From contig NZ_JAFEUW010000001.1 of the NCBI RefSeq assembly GCF_025028335.1, positions 2,599,797-2,663,796 on the forward strand: a stretch of DNA of 64,000 nt, read 5' to 3'. The notes below the pieces were generated by a model. It was given only the letters and a program-made list of their open reading frames with translations. It searched no databases and was not told the origin of the DNA. Below are positions 18,791-25,973 of the stretch, one piece after another; the stretch's first letter is position 1, and each line of letters opens with the position of its first letter. Source of the stretch: Brachybacterium sillae (GTDB taxonomy: Bacteria > Actinomycetota > Actinomycetes > Actinomycetales > Dermabacteraceae). The position numbers were made by a program, and so were the translations under genes.

Positions 18791-20189
18791 CCGCCTTGCC
18801 CGCCAGGGTCGGATGGTCGGGATGCTGGGTGAGAGTGCCGTAGTAGCCGGACGTATCCGAGTAGGAGCCGTCGCGACTGCGGTGCACCGACTCATGCGCG
18901 TTGTGGGCCGCGTCCGGCTGCGGGAAGTCCGGGTTCTCGTGCGGAGTCTGCATGGGCACGTCCTGCACGTTCTCCGCCGGATTGCCGCCGGGATGACGGA
19001 AGGAGCGCCCCTCGAGATCGAGCGTGGGGACGAAGTCCCCGTCGGTCCCCTCGTTCTGGACGTGCTGCACGTTGAGCACATCGGTGGAGCTCTGGGCCGG
19101 GGTGTAGGTCTGCACCGGGGAGCCGACGGAGAAGATGTCGGTGACGTTGTAGGTGCCCTCCGCGCCGGTGGCGGCGTTGAAGGCGGGATCGTCGGCCAGC
19201 TGCGCGGCGACCAGACCGCCCTGGGAGTGCGCCACGAAGGCGACGTCCGAGCCCGGGAGGATCCCGGCCTCCTCCATCGCGGCCGTCACGGCGTTCGCCC
19301 CGGCATTCTCCCGTCCCGCCATCGCGTAGATGTTGTTGGCCCAGCCGAAGGGCTGGCCCTGCCCGTTCCATCCCTCGAGGGTCCCCGGGAGACCGCCCTC
19401 GCTCGACCACAGGTCCGCGCCCTGGGTGGGCGGCACGTGCACGATGTACCGCTCGGTGCCGTCGGCGCCCTGGAGGGTCTGGATCCGGATCTGTGCCGAA
19501 TCCTCGGGGTCGTACTCCCCACCCGGCGGCACGGTCGTGATGTCGCGGCGGGTCTCGTAGTTGTCGAGGACGAGGTCGGCCAGATGCTGCGGGGCGTCGC
19601 TGTCCTGCACGTGGCGGGGCTCCTCGCCGAGCTCGATCTCGGAGCGCTCGTCGAGGATCTCGATGTCCCCGTCGGGCAGGCCGTCGAAGAGGTCGCCGAG
19701 CGGTCCGGGCAGCCCCTTCAGGGTGTCGCGTCCGCCCTCGAGGAAGCCCTCGGCCCGTTCAGCGAGGTCGACGACGCCACCCGCGATCATCTCCGCCCAG
19801 GGGGTGTCGGGGAGCAGGCGCTGGAGCCCTTCGGGCAGTCCGCGGATCCCCTCGTCGAGCCGGTCCAGGAAGTCGGTGACGTCCTCGGGCAGCAGGCTCT
19901 CGGGGTCGCCGCCGTCGCCGCCGGGCTCCGAGGCCGCATCCTGCTGGTCGGCCTCCGCCTCGAGGTCGAAGCCGAGTCCCTGGAGGCGCTCGCTCAGCGT
20001 GCTGACCTGCGGGCGGACCTGACCGGCCCATTCCTGGACGAAGGCCTCGCGGTCCGGGCCCACCCAGTCGACGCCCTGCACGAACGCGTCGATCTCGGCA
20101 TGGATCTCATCGATCCGCCGGGATCCTGTGCGCAGGTGCTCGGCGTGGGTGCGCGCCTGCTCCGGGTCCATCCCCTGGAAGCCGCTCAT
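18714..20189 (-). CDS. WXG-type secreted effector with alpha/beta-hydrolase domain
   Basis: 491 residues. Residues 1-80 are helical with a central DWVGPDREAF (W-x-G at 42-44), as in WXG100-like substrates of ESX/type VII secretion. Residues 80-240 are an acidic Gly/Pro/Asp-rich linker. From about 240 there is an alpha/beta-hydrolase or lipase fold with nucleophile elbow AHSQGG (Ser322), later Asp in GTDGDFVPTL and His in NAHESVHRS, plausibly completing the triad. No signal peptide is seen, fitting T7SS export. ATG 20189 follows GGAGG and overlaps the stop of the upstream partner (ATGA). The downstream copy of this C-terminus at 22180 shows the locus was duplicated. Toxic lipase or esterase activity is inference. 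Confidence 0.7.
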   Translation of the reverse strand: MSGFQGMDPEQARTHAEHLRTGSRRIDEIHAEIDAFVQGVDWVGPDREAFVQEWAGQVRPQVSTLSERLQGLGFDLEAEADQQDAASEPGGDGGDPESLLPEDVTDFLDRLDEGIRGLPEGLQRLLPDTPWAEMIAGGVVDLAERAEGFLEGGRDTLKGLPGPLGDLFDGLPDGDIEILDERSEIELGEEPRHVQDSDAPQHLADLVLDNYETRRDITTVPPGGEYDPEDSAQIRIQTLQGADGTERYIVHVPPTQGADLWSSEGGLPGTLEGWNGQGQPFGWANNIYAMAGRENAGANAVTAAMEEAGILPGSDVAFVAHSQGGLVAAQLADDPAFNAATGAEGTYNVTDIFSVGSPVQTYTPAQSSTDVLNVQHVQNEGTDGDFVPTLDLEGRSFRHPGGNPAENVQDVPMQTPHENPDFPQPDAAHNAHESVHRSRDGSYSDTSGYYGTLTQHPDHPTLAGKADRMDGRYIGEDVVLVDDVVIDARRI

Positions 20190-20962
20190 GCCGCACCTCC
20201 CGCCGTTGAGTGCGCCCGGGCGATCCGCGTGCCCTCCTGCAGCAGGGGGATCACGGTGCCGAAGAAGTCCCCGTCTTCGACCGGGTGCACCCCGGCGACG
20301 GGGCCGGCCGGCCCGTCGGCGCTGTAGAGACCCCGCTCCCCGCTGGTCCACCGGCGCAGGAGGGTCACGCTCTCCTCCGGGGCGGGCGGGATGAGGTGGA
20401 TCGCGAGGCTCGCTCGATCACCCTTGCTGGTCAGCGCATCGCGCAGGTCGGGATCGAGATCCGGGAGCGCAGCGATGGCGCTGTCGGCGGTGTCGCCGTG
20501 CTCGACGGCGCTGCGGATCTGCTCGACCTGTGCACTGCTCAGCTGCAGACGAGTGGCCTTCGAGCGGGTGGTCATGGACGCCGGGGCCGCCAGCCGGGAT
20601 CCCGGAGGGGCCATCGATATGACGATCTCGGGGAGCGCCTCCGCGTCCACCGGCGACCAGCCGGCCGCTCCGTCGCCTCGCCGGGCGCAGACGACGGCGC
20701 CCTCGGCATCGACGGAGATCTGCAGCTCGGTGCGCGGGCCGTCGGCGGGGGTCACGCCGACCGCGGCCACGCACGGTGAGGTCAGGGCGCGCCGGAGGAG
20801 CGTCTCGTGCTCGGGATCGTGCTCGACCGGATCGAGGGACGGGGCGTCGGGGACGGTGATCATGGTCCGCCACAGCGGATTGAGGTCCGCGCCGGCGTCT
20901 CGTGCCCGTGCGGCGGCGTCGCGCACGAACGTGCTGTCCAGAGAAGCGGTGAACGCCGCCAT
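20186..20962 (-). CDS. Hypothetical partner of the WXG effector, possibly EspG-like chaperone
   Basis: 258 residues with no signal peptide or membrane helix. Features seen: FTASLDSTFVRDAAARARDAG, a middle segment with ELQISVDAEGAVVCARR, and a C-terminal RRWTSGERGLYSADGPAGPV. The general layout, size and position directly upstream of and overlapping a WXG effector gene recall EspG-type ESX secretion chaperones, but I see no diagnostic motif and offer this at low confidence. GGGGGA precedes ATG 20962, and a candidate -10 (TAGTCT) lies at about 21000-21006 on this strand. No other T7SS component is in the window. Confidence 0.5.
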   Translation of the reverse strand: MAAFTASLDSTFVRDAAARARDAGADLNPLWRTMITVPDAPSLDPVEHDPEHETLLRRALTSPCVAAVGVTPADGPRTELQISVDAEGAVVCARRGDGAAGWSPVDAEALPEIVISMAPPGSRLAAPASMTTRSKATRLQLSSAQVEQIRSAVEHGDTADSAIAALPDLDPDLRDALTSKGDRASLAIHLIPPAPEESVTLLRRWTSGERGLYSADGPAGPVAGVHPVEDGDFFGTVIPLLQEGTRIARAHSTAGGAA

Positions 20963-21111
20963 CTGATTCCCCCTGAGGCTCGTGGTCCGTGCTTCCGAAG
21001 ACTAGAGACCCGGAGGTGAGGAGGCCATGGGGAGTTCTCCCCGTCCCCGCGTCGGCCGAACGAGGCGGGAGGTGGAGAGGCAGGGGCGGACCGGCGGGCC
21101 GAGCGCCCGAG

Positions 21112-21396
21112 TCACTCCAGGTCGACGACCTCGAACTCGAGCATGCCCTCGGCCCGGGAGACGGTGGTGGACGGGTCCCGCGCCTCGCGCTGGTCGGCCC
21201 AGGCCCGGAAGCTCTCCTCATCCGCCCAGCGGGTCAGGACGAAGTAGCGCTCCTCGCCCGCGACCGGGCGCAGCAGCTCGAAGCCCTCGAAGCCGGGCGC
21301 CCCGTCCACGGAGCGCTTCCGGGCGGTGAAGCGCTTCTCGAGCTCGGCCGCCTGTCCGGCGGGGACGGCGAGGCGGTTGATCTTCACGACGGCCAC
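21112..21396 (-). CDS. Antibiotic biosynthesis monooxygenase (ABM) domain protein
   Basis: 94 residues from GTG 21396, which follows AGGAGG. A single ABM/IsdG-like ferredoxin-fold domain: VVKINRLAV with Asn7, GFEGFELLRPV, and ERYFVLTRWADEESFRAW with Trp66. These positions match heme-degrading IsdG/MhuD enzymes, but the heme-ligand His normally near 75-76 is absent (ARDPST there). Heme degradation is therefore doubtful, and the substrate is unknown. It lies between two halves of the duplicated lipoprotein locus. Confidence 0.8.
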   Translation of the reverse strand: MAVVKINRLAVPAGQAAELEKRFTARKRSVDGAPGFEGFELLRPVAGEERYFVLTRWADEESFRAWADQREARDPSTTVSRAEGMLEFEVVDLE

Positions 21397-21466
21397 AGGG
21401 TCCTCCTGGTGGTCGGGACGTGGAACGGGCGGCGCGGCCGCGCTCGCCGGCACCGCAGCCGCCTGG

Positions 21467-21607
21467 CCCCGGGACATCGGCGCCCTCACCGACGGTGACC
21501 GTGCGACCGCGGTCGTCGCCCTCGAGCTGGCCGAGGGGGAGCGGGGCTCCGCCCTGTTCTCCGTCGAGACGATCGACGGCGAGCCGCTGTACCTCACGCA
21601 GCGCTGA
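21467..21607 (+). pseudogene. 3' remnant of an unidentified gene
   Basis: Frame reading PRDIGALTDGDRATAVVAL and GSALFSVETIDGEPLYLTQR to a stop at 21605-21607. Its last codons and downstream sequence match those preceding lipoprotein A (18114-18141). No start is seen; it overlaps the beginning of the ABM gene region on the other strand. Probably the tail of an earlier paralogue lost in rearrangement. Confidence 0.35.
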
Positions 21608-22256
21608 GCGCGCAGGACGCCGGGGCCTGGAGCTGAGCGGGCGGACCGGGGAGACGCGGCGACGGTGAGCGAGCAGGCAGGATATGCGATGCTGGAGCAA
21701 TCGCAGGGGTGGGATCAGGAGAGGCGGAGCGGATGCGGAGGCGAGTGCTGATGGCCGGAGGACTTGCGGGCATGATCGCCGCGCTGGCGGCGTGCGGGCG
21801 TCTGCTGCCGTCGCGCACGGACCCGTTGAACGACCCGGTGGAGGAGTTCGAGCATGTGACCTCCTCCGAGATGGAGACCAGCGGCGGCGGGACCATGAGC
21901 ACCAGCCTGCGCGGAGACATCCACTTCGACGTCGGGCAGGATCAGCTTCTGGAGGCCCTGGATCCAGTGTGGCGGGAGGTGACCGAGTACATCTTCGAGA
22001 AGGACGAGGGCTTCGGGTCACGGACCGTCCTGGTCACAGTGCACGGCGCGGACGGTTCGACGGTGGAGCCCCGCGAGCTCCTCGGCAGCGAGGCCGCCGA
22101 CCAGTTCGGGTCCCTCAGTTTCATCCACTTCTTCGAGCACTACGGTCTGATCTGAGCGCTCCGAGGGGGCCGGATCGCGTCAGATCCGGCGGGCGTCGAT
22201 GACCACGTCGTCCACGAGCACGACGTCCTCCCCGATGTACTGGCCGTCCATGCGGT
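21580..22256. repeat. Mosaic duplication, copy 2
   Basis: Second copy of 18114-18790 at offset 3,466 bp: identical flanks, divergent core. Copy 2 is cut about 120 bp further on, at 22379, by an IS1182 fragment. Confidence 0.85.
21733..22155 (+). CDS. Lipoprotein B, paralogue of lipoprotein A with a different core
   Basis: 140 residues. Residues 1-86 are the same as lipoprotein A (same signal peptide and LAAC lipobox). The core then diverges (IFEKDEGFGSRTVLVTVHG, EAADQFGSLSFIH) and the tail FFEHYGLI is again identical. Equal length and conserved ends with a swapped centre look like immunity diversification or gene conversion. It faces the C-terminal fragment of a second hydrolase effector at 22180, the same convergent arrangement as lipoprotein A. 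Confidence 0.65.
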   Translation: MRRRVLMAGGLAGMIAALAACGRLLPSRTDPLNDPVEEFEHVTSSEMETSGGGTMSTSLRGDIHFDVGQDQLLEALDPVWREVTEYIFEKDEGFGSRTVLVTVHGADGSTVEPRELLGSEAADQFGSLSFIHFFEHYGLI

Positions 22257-22378
22257 CGGCCTTGCCCGCGAGCGCGGGATGGTCACCGTGCTCGCGCAGG
22301 GTGCCGTAGTACCCGGAAGTCTCCGAGTAGACGGACGGGTCGTGCGGGTCGCGGTGCACCGACTCATGCGCGTTGTGG
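22180..22378 (-). pseudogene. C-terminal fragment of a second hydrolase effector
   Basis: About 65 residues: AHNAHESVHR, then a divergent stretch (DPHDPSVYSETSGYYGT), then the tail GQYIGEDVVLVDDVVIDARR. It matches residues 428-491 of the effector at 18714 at both ends, with substitutions between. It is cut immediately upstream of the catalytic-His segment by the IS1182 fragment. The rest of the gene is gone. Confidence 0.85.
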
Positions 22379-22380
22379 GG

Positions 22381-22549
22381 TGTCCGAACACCGGTTCCAC
22401 GATCGTCTTGCGGCGGGCGTAGACGGCGTGGCCGCGTTTCGTCTTCAGCGTCCGGGCCATGCGCTGCTTGGCGGTGGCGTTCTTCGGGATCGGCCCGCGT
22501 GGGGCCAGCGGGGCCGGCTCGTTGTGCTTGGTCTGGCCGGTGGCGATGA
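22381..22549 (-). pseudogene. IS1182 transposase fragment
   Basis: Encodes GQTKHNEPAPLAPRGPIPKN and KTIVEPVFG, nearly identical to the intact transposase at about 14480-14640. Both ends are cut inside the gene, so this is a rearrangement scar rather than a transposition product. Confidence 0.88.
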
Positions 22550-22854
22550 TGGGCCGCTTTCGATCCGAGTCCGCGTTCGCCAGCCTCGCTGGAACCAGCC
22601 CCATCCCCGCGTCATCGGGCAACACCGTCCGGCACCGGATCAACCGGGGTGGCGACCGGCGCCTCAACCGAGCACTCCACATGGCCGTCGTCACCCGCAT
22701 GCGAATGGACCCGCGAACCCGCTCCTACGTCGAGCGCCGTACCGCCGAAGGGCGCACCCTCCGGGAGATCCGTCGCTGCCTCAAGCGCTACCTCGCCCGC
22801 GACATCTACCGCCGCCTCAACACCGCCGCTCAGAATGAGCTCACCGGGGCTTGA
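22550..22854 (+). pseudogene. IS110-family transposase, C-terminal fragment
   Basis: Reads RSESAFASLAGTSPIPASSG, RHRINRGGDRRLNRALH, DPRTRSYVERRTAEGRTLR and ends NELTGA with TGA at 22852-22854. These are the C-terminal (transposase_20) signatures of IS110/IS116 elements, including the SPIPASSG motif. The DEDD catalytic N-terminus is missing. Confidence 0.88.
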
Positions 22855-22857
22855 CAG

Positions 22858-22960
22858 ACATAGGAGATTCAACGGCCTGATCGAGCTCCACCGCCGCATC
22901 GCCCGCGGCTTCCGTAACCGCGAGCACTACCGGCTACGCATGCTGCTCATCGGCGGCGGG
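22858..22960 (+). pseudogene. ISL3-like transposase C-terminal fragment
   Basis: RRFNGLIELHRRIARGFRNR and EHYRLRMLLIGGG resemble the end of ISL3-type transposases (GFRN..YRLR). Only about 33 codons remain, abutting the ribonuclease D stop codon. Family assignment is tentative. Confidence 0.5.
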
Positions 22961-24166
22961 CTAGCGCGCGTCCCCGACCGGCTGGGCGCCCTCGAGGATC
23001 GCCGGGGCAACCTGCTGGGCCTGCCAGGGGCGAGCGCCGAGGTCGATCAATTGTCCTCGCACCTCGTCGGCGCTGCCCGGGTGCTCGTGCTCCCACACCC
23101 ACCTGCGCAGCAGTCCGGGGGAGATGAGGTTCTCGGTGGGCACCTGCAGCTGCTCGGAGCGCTGCACCACGGCCTCACGGATCGGCGTGTACCGCTGCCA
23201 CACCTCGGGGTGCTTGCGCGCCCACAGTTTGTGCGGCGGCGGATACCCGGGGTCGGGCCGACCCGGCAGATGCGACGGGGGCAGCTCCACCCCGGAGCGG
23301 GCCGCCTGCCACCACTGGTTCTTCTCCCGCAGCGCCTTCGGCAGGGCGGCATCGAAGGCCGCCCGCCCCTGTGGAGCCCGCTGCGCGGCCGCCACCAGGT
23401 CACGGTCCCGCAGCACCCGATGGGGCGACAGATCCTGGTCCCGCGCCAGGGCGTCGCGCCGCTCCCACATCGCCCGTGCAGCCGCCAGCTGACGGGGCGC
23501 CCGCAGGGTGCCGAGGCACTTCAGGGATCGCCACGGTTCCGCGGGCGCGGGGGCGGGCTCCCAGGCGGCCAGGTGCTCGAACTCCTGCCGCGCCCACTCG
23601 GCCTTCCCAGCGTCCTCGAGGCGCTGCGCCAGGACGTCCCGCACCTCGACCAGGACCTCCACATCCAGGGCGGCGTACACCAGCCAGCTCTCCGGGAGGG
23701 GACGACGCGACCAGTCCGCCGCGGAATGCTCCTTCGCCAGCTGCAGACCGAGAGTGTCTTCCACCACCGCGCCGAGGCCGACGCCGGGCAGGTCGAGCAG
23801 CCGGGCCGCGAGCTCCGTGTCGAACAGGCGCGCGGGTCGCAGCCCCAGCTCCGCCAGGCAGGGGAGATCCTGGGAGGCGGCGTGCAGCACCCATTCGCGG
23901 CCCTCGAGGGTGCGTTCCAGGGCCGCGGGAAGCGTGAAGGCGAGGGGGTCGATGAGGGCGGTGCCGGCAGCCTCGGTGCGCAGCTGCACCAGGTAGGCGC
24001 GCTGGCTGTAGCGGTAGCTGGAGGCGCGTTCGGCGTCGACGGCGACGGGTTCGTCAGGGACGCTCCGGGCGGCCTCACACCAGGCCAGCAGCGGCTGGAT
24101 GCGGTCGATCACGGGCGGAACGCCGTCGCGGGGAGCCGACAGCGGCCGGGATGCGGGGCCGGTCAC
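22961..24166 (-). CDS. rnd: Ribonuclease D-like 3'-5' exonuclease with HRDC domain
   Basis: 401 residues. DEDD exonuclease core: Asp and Glu in PVAVDAERASSYRYS, Asp in VLHAASQDLPCLAELG, and the ExoIII motif Y-x(3)-D in VYAALDVEVLVEV. One or two HRDC helical domains follow (RVLRDRDLVAAAQ and later). It probably trims stable RNA precursors. GTG 24166 overlaps the stop of DUF3000 (GTGA), an arrangement common in actinobacteria. The stop codon lies exactly at the junction with an ISL3-like fragment, so the last residues (EGAQPVGDAR) may not be original. Confidence 0.85.
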   Translation of the reverse strand: MTGPASRPLSAPRDGVPPVIDRIQPLLAWCEAARSVPDEPVAVDAERASSYRYSQRAYLVQLRTEAAGTALIDPLAFTLPAALERTLEGREWVLHAASQDLPCLAELGLRPARLFDTELAARLLDLPGVGLGAVVEDTLGLQLAKEHSAADWSRRPLPESWLVYAALDVEVLVEVRDVLAQRLEDAGKAEWARQEFEHLAAWEPAPAPAEPWRSLKCLGTLRAPRQLAAARAMWERRDALARDQDLSPHRVLRDRDLVAAAQRAPQGRAAFDAALPKALREKNQWWQAARSGVELPPSHLPGRPDPGYPPPHKLWARKHPEVWQRYTPIREAVVQRSEQLQVPTENLISPGLLRRWVWEHEHPGSADEVRGQLIDLGARPWQAQQVAPAILEGAQPVGDAR

Positions 24167-24771
24167 GAGGCGTCGTCCGGGGTGTCATGCGGGGCGCGCG
24201 CCCGATGCTCGGGCCGCAGCGCCGCCACCTGTACCGGTGCCGGTGGCAGTCCCCCGGCGGCGGCGAGCATCGCTGCCCAGGCCCCGAAGTGGGGGCCGAG
24301 CTCGTCGTCCACCGGGGTCCACGACACCCGCATCTCCACATCGACGGTGGACGGGCGGGCGGCGAGAGCCCCGTAGCTCTGCGAGACCACCCTGGTGGCG
24401 GTGCAGCCGAGCTCCCGGGCGGCGGCGTCGTGCAGTTCCAGGGATTCGGTCACCCAGGACCAGGCCACGTCCCCCAGCATCGCCTCGATCGCGAACTCCG
24501 GCTCCAGACGCGCCTGCACCAGGGCGACCATCCGGATCGTGCCCTGCCAGGCCTCCTGACCCGCGGGGTCGTGCAGCACCACCAGACGCCCGGAGGCGAG
24601 CTCCTCCTCATGCTGGACGATCTCCCCGGTCGCGGCCCACGACTGCGGGGCCATCCGGCCCGGGGCGGGCACCTCCCGCCACTCCAGCTCCCGCCGCACA
24701 GCGGCGCGGGTCATCGCCTCGATCGCCTCGAGGAACGCTCCTTCGCCGGAGCGGATGCGGTGCACGGACAC
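24163..24771 (-). CDS. DUF3000 family protein
   Basis: 202 residues of the actinobacterial DUF3000 family, function unknown. Seen: FLEAIEAMTRAAVRRELEW, VPAPGRMAPQSWAATGEI, and GDVAWSWVTESLELHDAAA, blocks I recognise from this family. Coupled to ribonuclease D by a 4-nt overlap, so possibly linked to RNA metabolism. GTG 24771 follows a TACGCT -10 box by 7 nt; expression is probably leaderless. Confidence 0.8.
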   Translation of the reverse strand: MSVHRIRSGEGAFLEAIEAMTRAAVRRELEWREVPAPGRMAPQSWAATGEIVQHEEELASGRLVVLHDPAGQEAWQGTIRMVALVQARLEPEFAIEAMLGDVAWSWVTESLELHDAAARELGCTATRVVSQSYGALAARPSTVDVEMRVSWTPVDDELGPHFGAWAAMLAAAGGLPPAPVQVAALRPEHRARAPHDTPDDAS

Positions 24772-24778
24772 ATGCGGG

Positions 24779-24784
24779 AGCGTA
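24779..24784 (-). promoter_or_regulatory. -10 box of leaderless DUF3000-rnd operon
   Basis: Reverse complement TACGCT, 7 nt before GTG 24771. Confidence 0.4.
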
Positions 24785-24874
24785 ACGGCGGCGTCGGCCC
24801 GACGGGTCGAGGCGCGCCGATGCAGGTCAGGCGGGTGCGATCAGGGCTCTGCGGTGGCCCTGCCGCGACCGTCC

Positions 24875-25303
24875 TCAGGCATCCTGCTCGTGCACCAGCG
24901 AGATCGAGTTGATGCAGTAGCGCTCATCGGTCGGGGTGGGGAAACCCTCCCCACGGAACACATGCCCCAGGTGGGAACCACACCGGGCGCAGCGCACCTC
25001 CGTGCGGACCATACCCAGCGAGGTGTCCTCCAGTAGCTCGACGGCCTCGTCGTCGGAGGGCGCCCAGAAGGCCGGCCACCCGCAGTGGGCGTTGAACTGC
25101 TCGGCGGCGCGGAAGAGGACGGCCCCGCAGGCCCGGCAGGCGTAGGTTCCGGCCGGCCGCACCTCCTCATACTCCCCGGTGAACGGCCGCTCCGTGCCGC
25201 CCTCGCGCAGCACGTGGTACTCCTGTGGCGTTAGGCGGTCACGCCATTCCTGCTCAGTGCGCTGCACGGGGTGATCACCGTCGCCGATGCGCTGTGTGCT
25301 CAT
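24875..25303 (-). CDS. msrB: Peptide-methionine (R)-S-oxide reductase
   Basis: Repairs methionine-R-sulfoxide in proteins with thioredoxin. The 142 residues contain both zinc CxxC pairs (YACRACGAV and VRCARCGSHLGHVF), FNAHCGWPAFW and the catalytic Cys in ERYCINSISLV. ATG 25303 follows GGAGG. The upstream gene appears once to have overlapped this start by ATGA; a 61-bp duplication-type insertion now separates them. Confidence 0.95.
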   Translation of the reverse strand: MSTQRIGDGDHPVQRTEQEWRDRLTPQEYHVLREGGTERPFTGEYEEVRPAGTYACRACGAVLFRAAEQFNAHCGWPAFWAPSDDEAVELLEDTSLGMVRTEVRCARCGSHLGHVFRGEGFPTPTDERYCINSISLVHEQDA

Positions 25304-25310
25304 GCGGGAC

Positions 25311-25340
25311 CTCCAGTCGAGTCGAACGCGGGAACGGTTG
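25311..25340. repeat. 30-bp direct repeat, copy next to msrB
   Basis: Identical to 25372-25401, with a 31-bp unique spacer between copies. This copy carries part of the msrB ribosome binding site. Confidence 0.9.
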
Positions 25341-25354
25341 ACACTGCGACTCAG

Positions 25355-25906
25355 TCAATCACAAATTACCGCTCCAGTCGAGTCGAACGCGGGAACGGTT
25401 GTCGCCGGGTCGAGGTGCAGCACGGTCGCGCCGAGGCGGTCCTCCAGATGATGGGCCCAGCTGTCGGCGAAGTCCCGCGGCAGGCTGCGCGGGCAGGTGC
25501 GCACCACCACGGTCTGCAGTGCGCACTCCTCCAGGAGCTGGTCGACCCTCTGCAGCACGTCGCCGTCGCTGACCTCGCCCTCCACCCGGCAGCCGACGGC
25601 GCGGAAGGCCCCGGAGGCCGCCGCGAGGACGGCCTCGGCGTCCATGCCCCCGGCCGGGGAGGCGGGGGAGGCCTCACCGCAGGTGGTGAGGTCGCGCCAC
25701 TGCTGCTCCAGCGACCCCTCCGGCAGTTCGGCGAGGGAGTCGCGGATCAGTGAGGTCCCGCGCCGGGCCGGGACCAGCACGTGCACGGGCATCTGAGCGA
25801 CGGGATCATCGGGATCGAGCACCGACAGACCGAGACAGTCGAGGGCGCTCTGGGCGTCCGCGGAGGTGAGCGGCACCTCGGTGAGGACGGCGACGGCACA
25901 CGGCAT
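25355..25906 (-). CDS. Conserved hypothetical protein with altered C-terminus
   Basis: 183 residues with no recognised domain. Seen: AVAVLTEVPLTSADAQSALD, MPVHVLVPARRGTSLIRD, an Ala-rich middle, and LQTVVVRTCPRSLPRDF. No signal peptide or membrane segment. ATG 25906 follows TAGGAT by 7 nt, a leaderless start, divergent from the alpha/beta hydrolase. The last codons (AVICD) are encoded in the spacer of a 30-bp direct repeat. Without that insertion the frame would end GGPA and overlap msrB by ATGA, so the present end is probably recent. Confidence 0.6.
   Translation of the reverse strand: MPCAVAVLTEVPLTSADAQSALDCLGLSVLDPDDPVAQMPVHVLVPARRGTSLIRDSLAELPEGSLEQQWRDLTTCGEASPASPAGGMDAEAVLAAASGAFRAVGCRVEGEVSDGDVLQRVDQLLEECALQTVVVRTCPRSLPRDFADSWAHHLEDRLGATVLHLDPATTVPAFDSTGAVICD
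25372..25401. repeat. 30-bp direct repeat, copy inside hypothetical gene
   Basis: CTCCAGTCGAGTCGAACGCG continued by GGAACGGTTG, identical to 25311-25340; period 61 bp. Confidence 0.9.
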
Positions 25907-25913
25907 GCGCGCG

Positions 25914-25919
25914 ATCCTA
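25914..25919 (-). promoter_or_regulatory. -10 box of leaderless hypothetical gene
   Basis: Reverse complement TAGGAT, 7 nt before ATG 25906. Confidence 0.45.
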
Positions 25920-25960
25920 TGCCCACCGGATGGGGCTGTGCCGCATGCAGACGCCGCCTC

Positions 25961-25966
25961 TAGGAT
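25961..25966 (+). promoter_or_regulatory. -10 box of leaderless hydrolase gene
   Basis: TAGGAT, 7 nt before ATG 25974. It is divergent from the box at 25914-25919 with 41 bp between them. Confidence 0.45.
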
Positions 25967-25973
25967 CAACAGC
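25967..25973 (+). other. Seven-base spacer defining the leaderless start of the hydrolase
   Basis: CAACAGC separates the -10 box from ATG 25974 and contains no purine-rich ribosome site, which decides against a leadered start. Confidence 0.4.
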
